Shown here: piece by piece, positions 26,370-36,000 of the stretch
Numbering within the stretch: position 1 is the stretch's first letter
How the letters are laid out: each line of letters starts with the position of its first letter
From: Candidatus Thalassarchaeum betae
Lineage (GTDB): Archaea; Thermoplasmatota; Poseidoniia; Poseidoniales; Thalassarchaeaceae
Assembly (NCBI GenBank): GCA_003193925.1
Contig: PSPG01000013.1
Location: forward strand, 1-47,040
Length of the DNA stretch: 47,040 bases
Direction: 5' to 3'
Notes under the pieces: model-generated
Databases searched by the model: none
Told to the model about the DNA's origin: nothing
What the model saw: the letters and a program-made list of their open reading frames with translations, nothing else
Made by a program: the position numbers and the translations under genes

Positions 26370-28520
26370 GTGCAAGGCGCGCGGGCGTGGCTCTTAGCAG
26401 CGGTTCTGGTGCTCTCTGCGTTCAGCATCAGCGCCATGGCGCAGGATGACGACCGAGTAACCCTGCAGGATGAGGAGTTCAGCACCAACGGGCCAGTGTG
26501 GATCGGCGTGACGTGTACCGAACTGAGTTGCCCGGGCATGGAACTTGTCGTCACCGTTGACGGCAATGAGACTAGCCATTCGGACTCGCATCACGTCCAA
26601 TGGTCGGGCTGGGTCGACGACATCGTCTCCTGGAAGTTGCTGGCCGACTCTGGCACGGATGTGGCCCACCTCGACCTCGACGTGGTAATGAGTTGGCAGG
26701 AGGACTGGACCGAGCACGACGATCTTCCGAACATCGTACCCCCTCCGGGTGCGCAGGGAGACTATCCTCAGATCAACACTGCCTCGCCGTGCCAGTTGCA
26801 CAACTGTGCCGCGATCGACCTGTTGTCAGAGGGCGTGCTCTATGTCGGCGCGCTAGAGAACCTGAGCGACAAGGACGCATTGCACATCGTCGGGGACGCA
26901 GGGGACGTGATGCTGCTCAACCGCCTGAGGAGTCCGGATGAGATGAACGTGGAGATCTGGCAGAGGAGCGAGGATTCCAAGACCCTTCTCGACAGCATCT
27001 CCTCCGACGAGCTAGATTCGCATTACTTCGACTATCCCGCCGACGGGGAGCTCTGGCTCCGGATGGTTCACGCCACTGTGGCTGACTACTCGCCCTACGA
27101 GTTCGAAGTCATCCGCTATGACGATGACACAGAGGCGCCCGGAGGCGGCGAATTGGGTAACCCGTGGACTCACGGTGATGCTCTTCCCTTCGGCGGCTAT
27201 TCCTCACCCGTTTACTACGGGCACATAGCCGGGGGGGACAGCGAGGGCGACTCTCTGCTCATCGAAGCCGGGCCCAAAATGCACATCGAGCCGCATTGCA
27301 TGTTCACGGGCGGCCAAGGGGCCGTGAATCTGGACATCGTGATGCATGAGCACGATGGTTCGACAGTCGTCGTTACTCAGAACGCATATTCATGTCCCGA
27401 TTCGATTCAGACCACTGAGCAGACGGACACAATCGAGTTTCGAATGACCTCCGGGGGGACGGTGGCCTGGGGCATTCGCATGGAAACCGAGGATCCCGGC
27501 GATGGCTGGCTAGTCGGGGATGCCCCGGATCATTTGTGGGGGGTCGGGGGGTTGGACGACAGATGGCAAACCATCATGCCCGGCCCGTTCAACTTCCGCG
27601 GAACTCTGGGGCCGGATGACGCAATAGACGTATTCGCAATCAGCATCACAGAGGAAAACGGTTCGTACGTTCGGGTGAACAAGATTGGGGAATCAGCAGC
27701 AGTCTACCGATTGCTCGCCTTGAACCAGGAAACCGGCGACGTCGTGAATTTCACGAATGGCTCGATGATGATAGTGCCCCCTGGGACTCACGCCTTGGTG
27801 GTTGAGATGACAGGTGGGGACCAGACTGTGGAGTATCATTTCTCTCTACCTTGGATGGGACCTTACGAACCAGCTGAGGAGGAGTTTCAGGACCTGTCAT
27901 ACCGCGCGAAGGACTTCTACATCTTTGCAGGGGTCTTCCTGCTCTCGCCTTTGTTGCTGGTAATCTGGTGGAACAGAGGAGCGATTTTCGGTGGCGCGCC
28001 CCTCGCCTCGGATATCGAGGAACACGAACGCCGCAAGCTGCGTCGCCTGCGCGAGAGGCTTGCCGAGGCTCTGGCCGAGGAGACGATCGACGAGGGCGAG
28101 GTCGAATACGCCCTCCGGCAACTGGGAGACAGCCCGTGGAGGTTTGTCGTGCAGGACTGGGGCGAGCCGCTACTGCGTCATATGACCGAGCAAGTCGAGA
28201 TCTGCGTCTGGCGAATAAGTGAGGGTGATGCAACACTGCTCTTGGGAATACGAGTGGCCGACGAGCCTTGGGAACTCGCCGCAATGAGGGTCCACGCACC
28301 AGAGGGGTCCAAGGTCGGAATAGCCGCAGTCTCCCCGAGCCACCTCTTCCGGGGGGACGAGATATTCCTCGACACGATGCCGGCTGGCAGCAGCATGTTC
28401 CTCAGCCTGACTCTGGAAGGGAGCCCGTCCAGCCTCGGCTTCCAACTCTCCGGACTCGTGGACGGCCAGCCACTGGCAGCCGTTCCCAACAGGGCTTTGG
28501 ACTGGGACAAGTCCGGATGA
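26370..28520 (+). CDS. Receptor-like single-pass membrane protein with PPC-like ectodomains
   Basis: A 716-residue protein with a GTG start. The signal peptide (MQGARAWLLAAVLVL) ends near SAMAQDDD. The ectodomain (about 25-505) contains three segments resembling PPC (bacterial pre-peptidase C-terminal) beta-sandwiches, for example NLSDKDALHIVGDAGDVML and LGPDDAIDVFAISITEENG. One TM helix near 512-532 (FYIFAGVFLLSPLLLVIWW) leads into a charged helix rich in E and R (EEHERRKLRRLRERLAEAL), likely a coiled coil, and a globular cytoplasmic domain of about 130 residues with strands such as SSMFLSLTLEGS. The arrangement is that of a signalling or docking receptor; the cytoplasmic domain is not one I recognise. 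Its stop abuts the dnaJ stop. Confidence 0.78.
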   Translation: MQGARAWLLAAVLVLSAFSISAMAQDDDRVTLQDEEFSTNGPVWIGVTCTELSCPGMELVVTVDGNETSHSDSHHVQWSGWVDDIVSWKLLADSGTDVAHLDLDVVMSWQEDWTEHDDLPNIVPPPGAQGDYPQINTASPCQLHNCAAIDLLSEGVLYVGALENLSDKDALHIVGDAGDVMLLNRLRSPDEMNVEIWQRSEDSKTLLDSISSDELDSHYFDYPADGELWLRMVHATVADYSPYEFEVIRYDDDTEAPGGGELGNPWTHGDALPFGGYSSPVYYGHIAGGDSEGDSLLIEAGPKMHIEPHCMFTGGQGAVNLDIVMHEHDGSTVVVTQNAYSCPDSIQTTEQTDTIEFRMTSGGTVAWGIRMETEDPGDGWLVGDAPDHLWGVGGLDDRWQTIMPGPFNFRGTLGPDDAIDVFAISITEENGSYVRVNKIGESAAVYRLLALNQETGDVVNFTNGSMMIVPPGTHALVVEMTGGDQTVEYHFSLPWMGPYEPAEEEFQDLSYRAKDFYIFAGVFLLSPLLLVIWWNRGAIFGGAPLASDIEEHERRKLRRLRERLAEALAEETIDEGEVEYALRQLGDSPWRFVVQDWGEPLLRHMTEQVEICVWRISEGDATLLLGIRVADEPWELAAMRVHAPEGSKVGIAAVSPSHLFRGDEIFLDTMPAGSSMFLSLTLEGSPSSLGFQLSGLVDGQPLAAVPNRALDWDKSG

Positions 28521-29690
28521 TCAGCCTCTGCGACGGCCTATGGCCTCGTCTCGAATCCGGTCCTGCAGTGAGTCCATGTCGGTGCCTATCTGGTCGCGCA
28601 TGCCCTCTAGGCTCTTCCTGAGCCCTCGTGGCACCCTGCCGGGCATGTCCAACTTGAGCAGGACGGTGACCGAGCCCCTGCCGCGGCGGCCTCGGGCTCC
28701 GGGTAAGCCGCGGTCCGCTATCGTCAGCGTCTCACCAGGCTTCGAGCCTGCTGGGACCTTGATGGACAGCGACTTCCCATCGATATGAGGAATCTCGATC
28801 TCGGTCCCGAGGACTAGGTCCACATATCCGAGAGGCAGAGCCATGAGCAGGTCTGGCCCGTCCCTCTCGAACCACGGGTGCGACTTGACTTCGATTTGTA
28901 TGTAGAGGTCACCGGAATTGCCCCTGTTGCCCTTCGGCGCCTCGCCATGCCCCCTCATCCTGAGTCTGGTGCCGCTGGAGATGCCTGCCGGAACCATGAA
29001 CCTGATCTGCTTGGCCTGGCTGGCTCTGCCATGCCCTCTGCAGCCAGAGCACGGGTCCTGTACTATCCTGCCCTCGCCCCTGCAGGTCGGGCAGTCCGAT
29101 ACGACTTGCTTGGTGAACGGGCCGGCCCTCTCGATCCTCTGCAACCTGCCTCTGCCATCGCAGGTGGGGCACTCCCGAACTCCATCTGGACTCTCTGAGC
29201 CCGTGCCGTCGCACTTTGCGCAGACCTTCAGCACGTCGATCTCGATCTCGTCCTCAAGACCCGCCATTGCGGCTTGAAAGGGGACCTCGTGGTGCACTAG
29301 GAGGTCTTGGCCGCGATTTCTTCGAGTGCCTCTGGTTCCGCTGAAGAGTTGGCTGAAGATGCTCTCGAAGCCACCACCGAAGAGGTCGTCGATGCTGATG
29401 TTGATGCCTTGGAAGCCGCCGGGGCCGAACGGTGACCCACCCGGCTGTTCGTGGCCGAACATGTCGTACTTCCTGCGCTCATCCGGGTCGGAGAGAACTG
29501 CATACGCCTCCTGGACCTCCTTGAACCGCTTCTCGGAATCGGTGTCGTCGGGGTTCTTGTCGGGGTGGTGCTGCCTCGCGAGAGACCTGAATGCCCTCTT
29601 GACCTCGGTGTCAGTGGCGTCTTTGGATAGTCCGAGGACTTCATAGTAATCGCGCTTACCGGACACGTCACCCACTTGTCGCCGGCTCAT
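28521..29690 (-). CDS. dnaJ: Chaperone DnaJ (Hsp40)
   Basis: A 389-residue type I DnaJ. The J domain has HPD at residues 42-44, followed by a Gly/Phe-rich linker (GGSPFGPGGFQGINI). Four zinc-binding repeats are intact: CAKCDGTG, CPTCDGRG, CPTCRGEG and CSGCRGHG. The C-terminal substrate-binding and dimerisation domains end with a charged helix. It stimulates DnaK ATPase and holds unfolded proteins. dnaK and grpE are not nearby in the window. It is 27 bases downstream of the zinc-ribbon membrane protein gene and may share its promoter. Confidence 0.96.
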   Translation of the reverse strand: MSRRQVGDVSGKRDYYEVLGLSKDATDTEVKRAFRSLARQHHPDKNPDDTDSEKRFKEVQEAYAVLSDPDERRKYDMFGHEQPGGSPFGPGGFQGINISIDDLFGGGFESIFSQLFSGTRGTRRNRGQDLLVHHEVPFQAAMAGLEDEIEIDVLKVCAKCDGTGSESPDGVRECPTCDGRGRLQRIERAGPFTKQVVSDCPTCRGEGRIVQDPCSGCRGHGRASQAKQIRFMVPAGISSGTRLRMRGHGEAPKGNRGNSGDLYIQIEVKSHPWFERDGPDLLMALPLGYVDLVLGTEIEIPHIDGKSLSIKVPAGSKPGETLTIADRGLPGARGRRGRGSVTVLLKLDMPGRVPRGLRKSLEGMRDQIGTDMDSLQDRIRDEAIGRRRG

Positions 29691-29717
29691 GGCCGACCGT
29701 TTTCAACCCCTCCCCGC

Positions 29718-30503
29718 TCAAGAGAGGAAGTCGCCGCATGAGGTGCAGTACGGCGTCCCCGAGTTGTTCAGGGCCCCACAGGAGCCGCAGGAGGCGACAG
29801 AGCGGGCCAAAGACGAGGCGGACGGGGCCGACCACTGAGTGTCAGAGTCGCTTCTCCCGGAGGTCTTCTTGGCTGCCGCCTTTGCTGCTGCCTTGGCAGA
29901 ACGCTTCTCCAAGCGGTGCTGGGCGGATGCGTCCAATCTGCTGTTGATGGAACTGGCCGTTCTGGAGAGGATACCGGTTTCCTTGGGCTTGGCGATGACC
30001 TGCTCATCCACCATCGTGCCCATCCCCGTGACCTGAGTCCTGACCTCCACCTCGGGATCGTCGTCGGGGATCTCCTCCTCGGAGCGCTCGGTGTTCAGGG
30101 CGCCGACGGTTCCAGACTTGAGCGCCTGGGATTCCAACGCCGCCCGCCCGGTCTGCGGCTCGCTGGCCTTCGCCTCGAGACGCTCAATCGCCGCCTCGCC
30201 CTTCTCCCAGAGGCCCCTGTCCTCCTTAGAGTAAGTCTTCGAGAGCTTGCGTATAGCCCTGGAACGGTGAAACTCGTGATCCTTGACCTTTCGGTATCTC
30301 ATGAACATCACAACCCCGATCAGTAGGGCGGCGGAGTGTATCGAGTACCTCAGTGTGTCATCCTGCGAGATGACCTCCTCGAGAGCTGCCGAGCCATAGC
30401 GCAGCGCGACCACGCACATCGTCGGGGCGATGAGGAGTGCTGCGCCGAGCATCGGTGAGCGCTGAGCCATGGAATCGGTCCATTCACCCATCGTTTGAAT
30501 CAT
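29718..30503 (-). CDS. Two-TM protein with C-terminal zinc ribbon
   Basis: A 261-residue protein; starts at the fifth or twelfth codon are also possible. Two hydrophobic segments (LGAALLIAPTMCVVAL and SIHSAALLIGVVMFM) form an N-terminal hairpin in the membrane. A long charged cytoplasmic region includes an Ala/Lys-rich stretch (KRSAKAAAKAAAKKTSG), and the protein ends in a zinc ribbon, CGSCGALNNSGTPYCTSCG. I recognise no family. It precedes dnaJ by 27 bases on the same strand, so a link to protein quality control at the membrane is possible but unproven. Confidence 0.68.
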   Translation of the reverse strand: MIQTMGEWTDSMAQRSPMLGAALLIAPTMCVVALRYGSAALEEVISQDDTLRYSIHSAALLIGVVMFMRYRKVKDHEFHRSRAIRKLSKTYSKEDRGLWEKGEAAIERLEAKASEPQTGRAALESQALKSGTVGALNTERSEEEIPDDDPEVEVRTQVTGMGTMVDEQVIAKPKETGILSRTASSINSRLDASAQHRLEKRSAKAAAKAAAKKTSGRSDSDTQWSAPSASSLARSVASCGSCGALNNSGTPYCTSCGDFLS

Positions 30504-30564
30504 TCGCGCTCGTGGGAGTGCGCTCGGGCAGAGAACTCATGACCGACCACCTGCACGAGAGGGT

Positions 30565-31077
30565 ATGGCACCGATGGTCAGCGTGTCCACCGTCGTGCAA
30601 CCGCATGAGGACCCGCAGATGGTCGTAGAGTCAGTCAAGGCCATTTTCCCCGATTGGGTGCCTGATCGCGTACCCGAGAACGCGCCATTCCCCAATGAGA
30701 GGGAGGGCGTCCTGATTACCGGTTCCTCTGAATCGCTGGACACGCTGCTGGAGGCTGCGAGGAGTCAGAGAATCCTCGATACCGCCCTCGATGCTATGAC
30801 GCTGGAGCTAGAGATCGACTCGACGGGATTCTCCCTTTCGAGACAGGCTGCTCTGGCGGGGAAGGCCTCCTTCGTCATCGATGAGAGGCCGATTGGCGGT
30901 GAGATGCGCATCGGCCTGACCGGAGAGGGGCTGGCGGTCTGGCTCGAGCAGCAGACCTGGCACGCCGGTCGCAACTCGGTCCCACGCAGCGTCGGAGACG
31001 AATTGGCGATGTCCGAGGATGGCGAGCCCGTAGAGTGGTTCGACCGCATGGGCAACCGCACAATCGGCGGGGACTAG
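30565..31077 (+). CDS. UPF0201 family protein (predicted RNA-binding)
   Basis: A 170-residue protein; the ATG at 30574 is an equally good start. It matches the archaeal UPF0201/COG1931 pattern: an N-terminal strand VSVSTVVQPHEDPQMVVESV, the central signature RSQRILDTALDAM, and SRQAALAGKASFVIDE with the family's QAA.AGK core, ending near GLAVWLEQQTWH. The function is not established; comparative genomics links the family to RNA metabolism. The stop codon TAG overlaps the stop of the convergent gene in CTAG. Confidence 0.8.
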   Translation: MAPMVSVSTVVQPHEDPQMVVESVKAIFPDWVPDRVPENAPFPNEREGVLITGSSESLDTLLEAARSQRILDTALDAMTLELEIDSTGFSLSRQAALAGKASFVIDERPIGGEMRIGLTGEGLAVWLEQQTWHAGRNSVPRSVGDELAMSEDGEPVEWFDRMGNRTIGGD

Positions 31078-32063
31078 GGCTCGGGTAGGCCCTCTCGGCG
31101 CCATTGCTCGATAATCGGCAGGTCTGCTGGGAGCCATTGCACATCGAGCAACTCGTCTCGCGAGAGCCAACGAGCCGCCTCGTGCTCGGCGAGAGCGAAC
31201 GCCGAGGGATCGATGACTCCGCAGTTCCAGATCTGTAGGCTCACCGACCTGTCATCGTACTCGTAGTCGATGTGGGCGACCTTCTCCTTGGGTGTTGGCG
31301 AGATTCCCAGCTCCTCCTCAAGCTCGCGGAGAAGTGCCGTGGGCGGGTCCTCGTCTGAGTCAATCTTCCCTCCCGGGAACTCCCACCACCCCCCCCAAGC
31401 GTCCTCATTGGGTCTGCGGCAGGACAGAATCCTACCCCTGTCGTCGAACAACAGAGCGCCGACGACCTCATACTTGGGTCTGGTCACAAGACATCTCGCG
31501 ACCCTATGGACCGCCGCTACCTGCTGGTCGAGTAGAATCTCGCTCTCGGGCGGTAGGTGCACGAAAATCGCAGGCAATGCGGGTCCGGTGCTGGCTTGCA
31601 ACTCGTAGAGCGTCCTGTAGATGGTCTCGTTGCACACGTAGCCGCCCGGGTCTTTGCTCCACTGCACATCGGGGTCGTGCTCGAACTCCTCGTCCAGAAC
31701 GTGGATGGAGGCCGTCGTCTCCAGGGCGTCGGGGCCGTAGGCGACGATACTGCCGGACTCTTCCAGTCTTCCAGAGTTGTCTGGCTCGGTCATCGAGTAG
31801 CTGTTGCGAGCTAGCCTCTCGAGACAGATTCCAGTCCTCCTCTGAGCCAATCCGAGGTGGAGTATGCCATCCACCTCGATACCGTCTCTGATTTCAGTAG
31901 CCACAGCGCTTGAGCCGGCCTCGTCCACGCTAAGCATCCGTGTCACTACATCAAGGCCGTCGATGCCATCCCTCTCGAGACGCTCCAAGACGGATTCTGA
32001 GACGTTCGTCTCTAAATCCGAGAACGGCGGGAATGCCGTGACGAGGATTCTCGGCTCGCTCAC
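31074..32063 (-). CDS. Pyroglutamyl-peptidase I / Nudix hydrolase fusion
   Basis: A 329-residue two-domain enzyme with a GTG start at 32063. Residues 1-185 are pyroglutamyl-peptidase I (family C15), which removes N-terminal pyroglutamate. ILVTAFPPFSDLETN is the N-terminal signature, and all three catalytic residues are present at almost canonical numbers: E82 in LERLARN, C144 in GGYVCNE and H169 in IFVHLPP. Residues 198-329 are a MutT-like Nudix hydrolase with FPGGKIDSDEDPPTALLREL followed by EEELGI, a complete Nudix box (G232, E238, R246, E247, E250, E251, G253). The open frame extends upstream but that part is antisense to the next gene and low in quality. I know of no established pairing of these activities. 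Either domain could act on products of protein turnover or damaged nucleotides. Confidence 0.88.
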   Translation of the reverse strand: MSEPRILVTAFPPFSDLETNVSESVLERLERDGIDGLDVVTRMLSVDEAGSSAVATEIRDGIEVDGILHLGLAQRRTGICLERLARNSYSMTEPDNSGRLEESGSIVAYGPDALETTASIHVLDEEFEHDPDVQWSKDPGGYVCNETIYRTLYELQASTGPALPAIFVHLPPESEILLDQQVAAVHRVARCLVTRPKYEVVGALLFDDRGRILSCRRPNEDAWGGWWEFPGGKIDSDEDPPTALLRELEEELGISPTPKEKVAHIDYEYDDRSVSLQIWNCGVIDPSAFALAEHEAARWLSRDELLDVQWLPADLPIIEQWRREGLPEP

Positions 32064-32151
32064 ATGGCAACGGTGTCGAGAGGTGCTGTTCGCCTTTTCG
32101 CCGAGCCAGTCGGCGTCAGATTCATGCATCGGGGCATTGGGTGGCCTGCCG

Positions 32152-32484
32152 ATGGCCGAGGAGTACGTGGTGAGTGTCGTGCCCGACGAGGGGCCCGAAG
32201 AGGCCAGTACCCTAGGCGTTGTCGGCGTCATCTGGAACGAGTTGAGCGGGGGAATCGGTCCATGGGGGACTCTGCGTCCACTAGTGGCTCTGGCCCTCTC
32301 ACTAGTCCCGTTCCTGTATCTCGGACAGCACTTCAACCGGCAGCACGGCAAGGGATTCGGTTGGTTCGTCATCCAACTGCCGCTGATTCTGTCCGTTGTG
32401 CTCTGGCCCGTCCTCTTCATCTGGTCGATAGCGGATGCCTGGTGGGTCTCCAGCGGCATCGTCGCTCGCGCCCAGTCAGCCTAA
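32152..32484 (+). CDS. Small two-TM membrane protein
   Basis: A 110-residue protein from the ATG at 32152 (MAEEYVVSVVPDEG). An acidic N-terminus is followed by two TM helices, LVALALSLVPFLYLGQ and FVIQLPLILSVVLWPVLFIW, with a short basic loop (HFNRQHGKGFG). The open frame begins about 290 bases upstream, but that part is the antisense of the pyroglutamyl-peptidase domain, so only the hydrophobic portion is taken as real. Family and function are not recognised. Confidence 0.65.
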   Translation: MAEEYVVSVVPDEGPEEASTLGVVGVIWNELSGGIGPWGTLRPLVALALSLVPFLYLGQHFNRQHGKGFGWFVIQLPLILSVVLWPVLFIWSIADAWWVSSGIVARAQSA

Positions 32485-32510
32485 GTGAGCCTCAGGAACT
32501 GATTCAGCAA

Positions 32511-32978
32511 TCAGAATCCATCGGGCAAGTCGATCGGGCTGAACAGTTGCCCGGGGCTGCTGGAGTTGGCGAGCTGCACCCTGACCATCGACTCCCATTC
32601 CCTGAGCAGCGTCAACGCAGGTGCGAACGGTAAGCGGGTCTCGTTGAGAATCGTCCTAATCAGGGTGTCGAGGATGTCCATCCTGTCCTCATCTAAGCTC
32701 CCAAGAAGCGTCTCGAGAGGAAACGAGTCGATCCTCGGAGCCTCGCCCTCGACATCTGTCCCCCACGGCTCGGTCAGCCCCTCAGGCAGTTCCTCGCCGT
32801 TCCTAGCGGCTGCCGTCTCGAGTGACTCGAGCAGTATCCGTATGTACTTCGAGAGGACCAGTGCGACCTCGACCACTGGCATGCTGAACTGATTGGCGAA
32901 GTTGACCATGTTCTCTTGGAGGAACAGCAGTCGCTCCTCGACTGGTGCGTCAGGGGCCGGTAGCGTGTCGTCGGCCAT
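32511..32978 (-). CDS. Hypothetical helical protein
   Basis: About 155 residues from the ATG at 32978 (MADDTLPAPDAPVEERL); an upstream start at 33002 is possible. The sequence is acidic and mostly helical, with an amphipathic segment LFLQENMVNFANQFSMPVVE and LSKYIRILLESLETAA. No metal site or TM helix is visible. It follows the giant secreted protein gene by 41 bases on the same strand and may be cotranscribed. I do not recognise it. Confidence 0.62.
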   Translation of the reverse strand: MADDTLPAPDAPVEERLLFLQENMVNFANQFSMPVVEVALVLSKYIRILLESLETAAARNGEELPEGLTEPWGTDVEGEAPRIDSFPLETLLGSLDEDRMDILDTLIRTILNETRLPFAPALTLLREWESMVRVQLANSSSPGQLFSPIDLPDGF

Positions 32979-33019
32979 GAGGCCGGGAGCGAGCCGTCGC
33001 ACATGAATGCAGTCTGTGC

Positions 33020-36000
33020 TTACGACGTCGTCCGGTCGTCGTACCTGATGGGCGAGCCGCTGTTGCCGCGGACGCCGTCGAGCATGTCATCCTCAATCTC
33101 GAAGAAGTCGTTCAGCCAGTCACCGTCGGTGTCCCAGTTGGTCGGGTCGGTGCCGTCGGCGATCTGATCCCCGTCTATGTCAATCTGCCACCATCCGTAG
33201 ACGTACTCGCCCAAGCCGGTGTTCGGCAGGTGGTACTGGTCGCCGGCGAACCTGTGGTACTCGTCGGTCCAAGCGCCGTTCACCAGGACCTCGTCGTCGC
33301 TGGTGTCGATGTCCTCGTAGTCGCCGTCGTTGTCGTTGACTATCAGGGCATAGAGCATGTCGGCGTTGTTCGCCCTGTACATGCGGAAGTAGTTGGAACT
33401 GAGCGCCGCACTGCCCGAGCAGGTCCCCAACAGTGACTCGCGCAACTGCCACCACTCATGGACGATGCTGCCCGAGCAGTCGTAGAGGTTTGCCTGCCTG
33501 ACCAGCGTCGGGGATGCCAGGGAGGCGTTGACAAGGCCGTAGTACTCCTGGAAGTTGTTGTACGGGACGTAGATGCAACTGCCGCTGGAGCAGTCCCAGC
33601 CGCCGTCGTTATCGGCGTCTTGGCCGGCATCAGACGGGTCGGTGGCGTCGTGGGTGAACCACACCCAGTCCAACTCGGGCCTCGCTATGTTGACACCGGA
33701 GATGTTGACTGGTTTCCAGTTGGTCGCGGTGATCTGCTGCCACACGACTGAGATCTTGAGGTAGGACGACCAGTTGTCGTTAGCCTCGTTCCATCCCCTG
33801 TAGTACTCGTAGAAGTCGGGCATCATGTCGCCGTCGCTGTCGTTGTCCAGCGGGTTGGTGCCATACTTGAACACCTCACGACCGTCCGAGAGGTTAGTGT
33901 CCTGGACGTAGCCGATCACAGCACCGCTCTGCATGATTGGATTCATCACCATCGAATCGTCATCGGAATCGGGATCGAGCGGGAGCGTGCCGTTCTCATA
34001 CTCCATCAGATTGGTGAAGTACAGTTCGAGGAAGCCCTGTCCGATCTGCTGGTCTACCGCTGCGGGCGTGAACTGCCTGTCCTCCCAAGTTCCCTGCTCG
34101 GCTGGAACGTCGCCCCAGTTCCTGTCGTACCAGCCGTCGGCGTCGGGGTCATAGGCGACGTCGAGGGGGTTGATCGGGTTCATCGACCAGCGGTACGCGT
34201 TGACGGGCAGGAACTCGCCGTAGATGGAATAGCAGAACTCCCAGCCGTCGGGTATCCCGTCCCTGTCGGAGTCACTATCTGTCGGGTCGCTGACCCCGGC
34301 CAAACTGTAGTTGAACGTGTCGGCATCGATCTCGTTGATCAGCCCGGCACGTTCGGCGGATACGAGGCTCTTGGTGGAGAACAGGACGTACAACTGGCCG
34401 AAGGCGGCCTCGTACGTCATTCCGTTCTCTTCGATCTGCGCCGTGACAGCATCAGCACCATACGAGACCAAGCCGGTGCCGTTCGGGATGGTGTCAATGG
34501 CTGAACGCTTGCCGTAGACCCTCGCGTCGTACTCGGCGAGGTTGTCGTAGGATTCGGAGTCGGAGATGTGGCCGTCGTTGTTGCAGTCGAACGAGTCGTC
34601 GTCTGAGTCCGTGTGGATGTCGTTGTCGGTCAGGAGATTCATCTCCCAGATGTTCTCCTCGAGATTCCACTCTGTGAACCAGTACTCGTAGCCGTCGCTC
34701 ATGCCGTCCCTGTCGGTGTCCTCGGAATTCGGATCCGATGCCCCGAGCAGCGCTGAGATGACAGGTTTGGCAGGCATTCCCTGCTGCCACTCCTGAAACT
34801 GGGCGATGGCCAGCTGAGCCCTACCCTCCTTGTTGAACAGAATCCTGTAGACCCTGTTCACCGACTCATCGGGGTCCAGTTGCTCGGCCTCCTCCCACAT
34901 GCGCGGCGCATCGGGCGGAGACAGCCCTCCGTTCGCCGGGTTGTTCAGCGTCAGATTGAGCTCGACGAGGTCGGTGATGCCGTCGCGGTCTGAGTCGTAG
35001 TTGCCGTCGCCCGCGACGAGAGGGTTGAGTGTCCAGACCTTGTCAGTCGAGTTCCAGCGCGTGAATATCAGCTCAATGCCGTCGAGCAGGCCGTCGCCAT
35101 CGGTATCGGGGTCGTTGGGGTCAGCGGTCCTTCCGCTCTTGTTGACCTGCTCGTCTGACAGGAACATACCGAAGGAGGCGGCGGACTCGGCTGAGAGCCA
35201 GGGCGATGCCAGCAGTTCGCCACCGACGCTGAGCAGGTAGAACTGCGGCACGGTGATCAGTTCGTCGGTCTCGCTGAGGTTGCCGTCGATGACGTTGTAC
35301 TCCTCCCAGTTGTTCATCCCGTCGCCGTCTGGGTCGCCGAGTCGGTCCCTCTCGTCGACGGGATTGAGGGTCCACTGCTGGTCGAACAGGCTCCATCTGG
35401 CGTAGTAGAACTCCCATCCGTCTGGCATCCCGTCGCGGTCGGAGTCGGCGCTCAACGGGTTGGCGGCACCGACATCCCGAGGCGTCGTCCCGTTGACTAG
35501 GCTGCGGTATGCGGGGCTGGTGAAGTGGCCGAACGAGTCGTCCGCGGAGTCGAGCCAGGTCTCGTTCCACAACTGGGTGGTGAAGTTCTCCGGGTAAGCC
35601 ATGCCCGAGGCGGACTGGTCGCCGTACAGTATCTCCGACTTGAGGTGGTACTCGAGCCAGTTGACCAGTCTCTCCTCAAGGTCGAGCACCCCATCGTGGT
35701 TGATGTCGAAGCCATCGCCGTCGGGGTTGTTGAGGTAGTCTGATCCGTTGAGTGGGTTGATTCCCGCGTTGTCCCTGTTCCAAGTGCAGGTGTAACGGGC
35801 CTCCCAGCCGTCGGGCAGGGAGTCGCCGTCGGAATCGATGTTATTGGGGTCGGTCTTGGTCCAATTGGTCGCAGCCTCGGCGGTCTCCCCGTGCGTCGGT
35901 AGGCCCTCGCGCAGGACTGTCTCGAGCAGGTTGCCCCACATATACTCACACAGATTGCTGAGTCCGTCGCCATCGGCGTCCTCATCCTTGTCCGTCGGGT

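Noticed and set aside
31864-32151. N-terminal extension of the small two-TM gene
   Set aside because: It is antisense to the pyroglutamyl-peptidase domain; the plausible start is the ATG at 32152.
32064-32459. N-terminal extension of about 130 residues on the pyroglutamyl-peptidase/Nudix frame
   Set aside because: It is antisense to the small two-TM gene, is rich in Pro/Ser/Arg without pattern, and the family signature begins right after the GTG at 32063.
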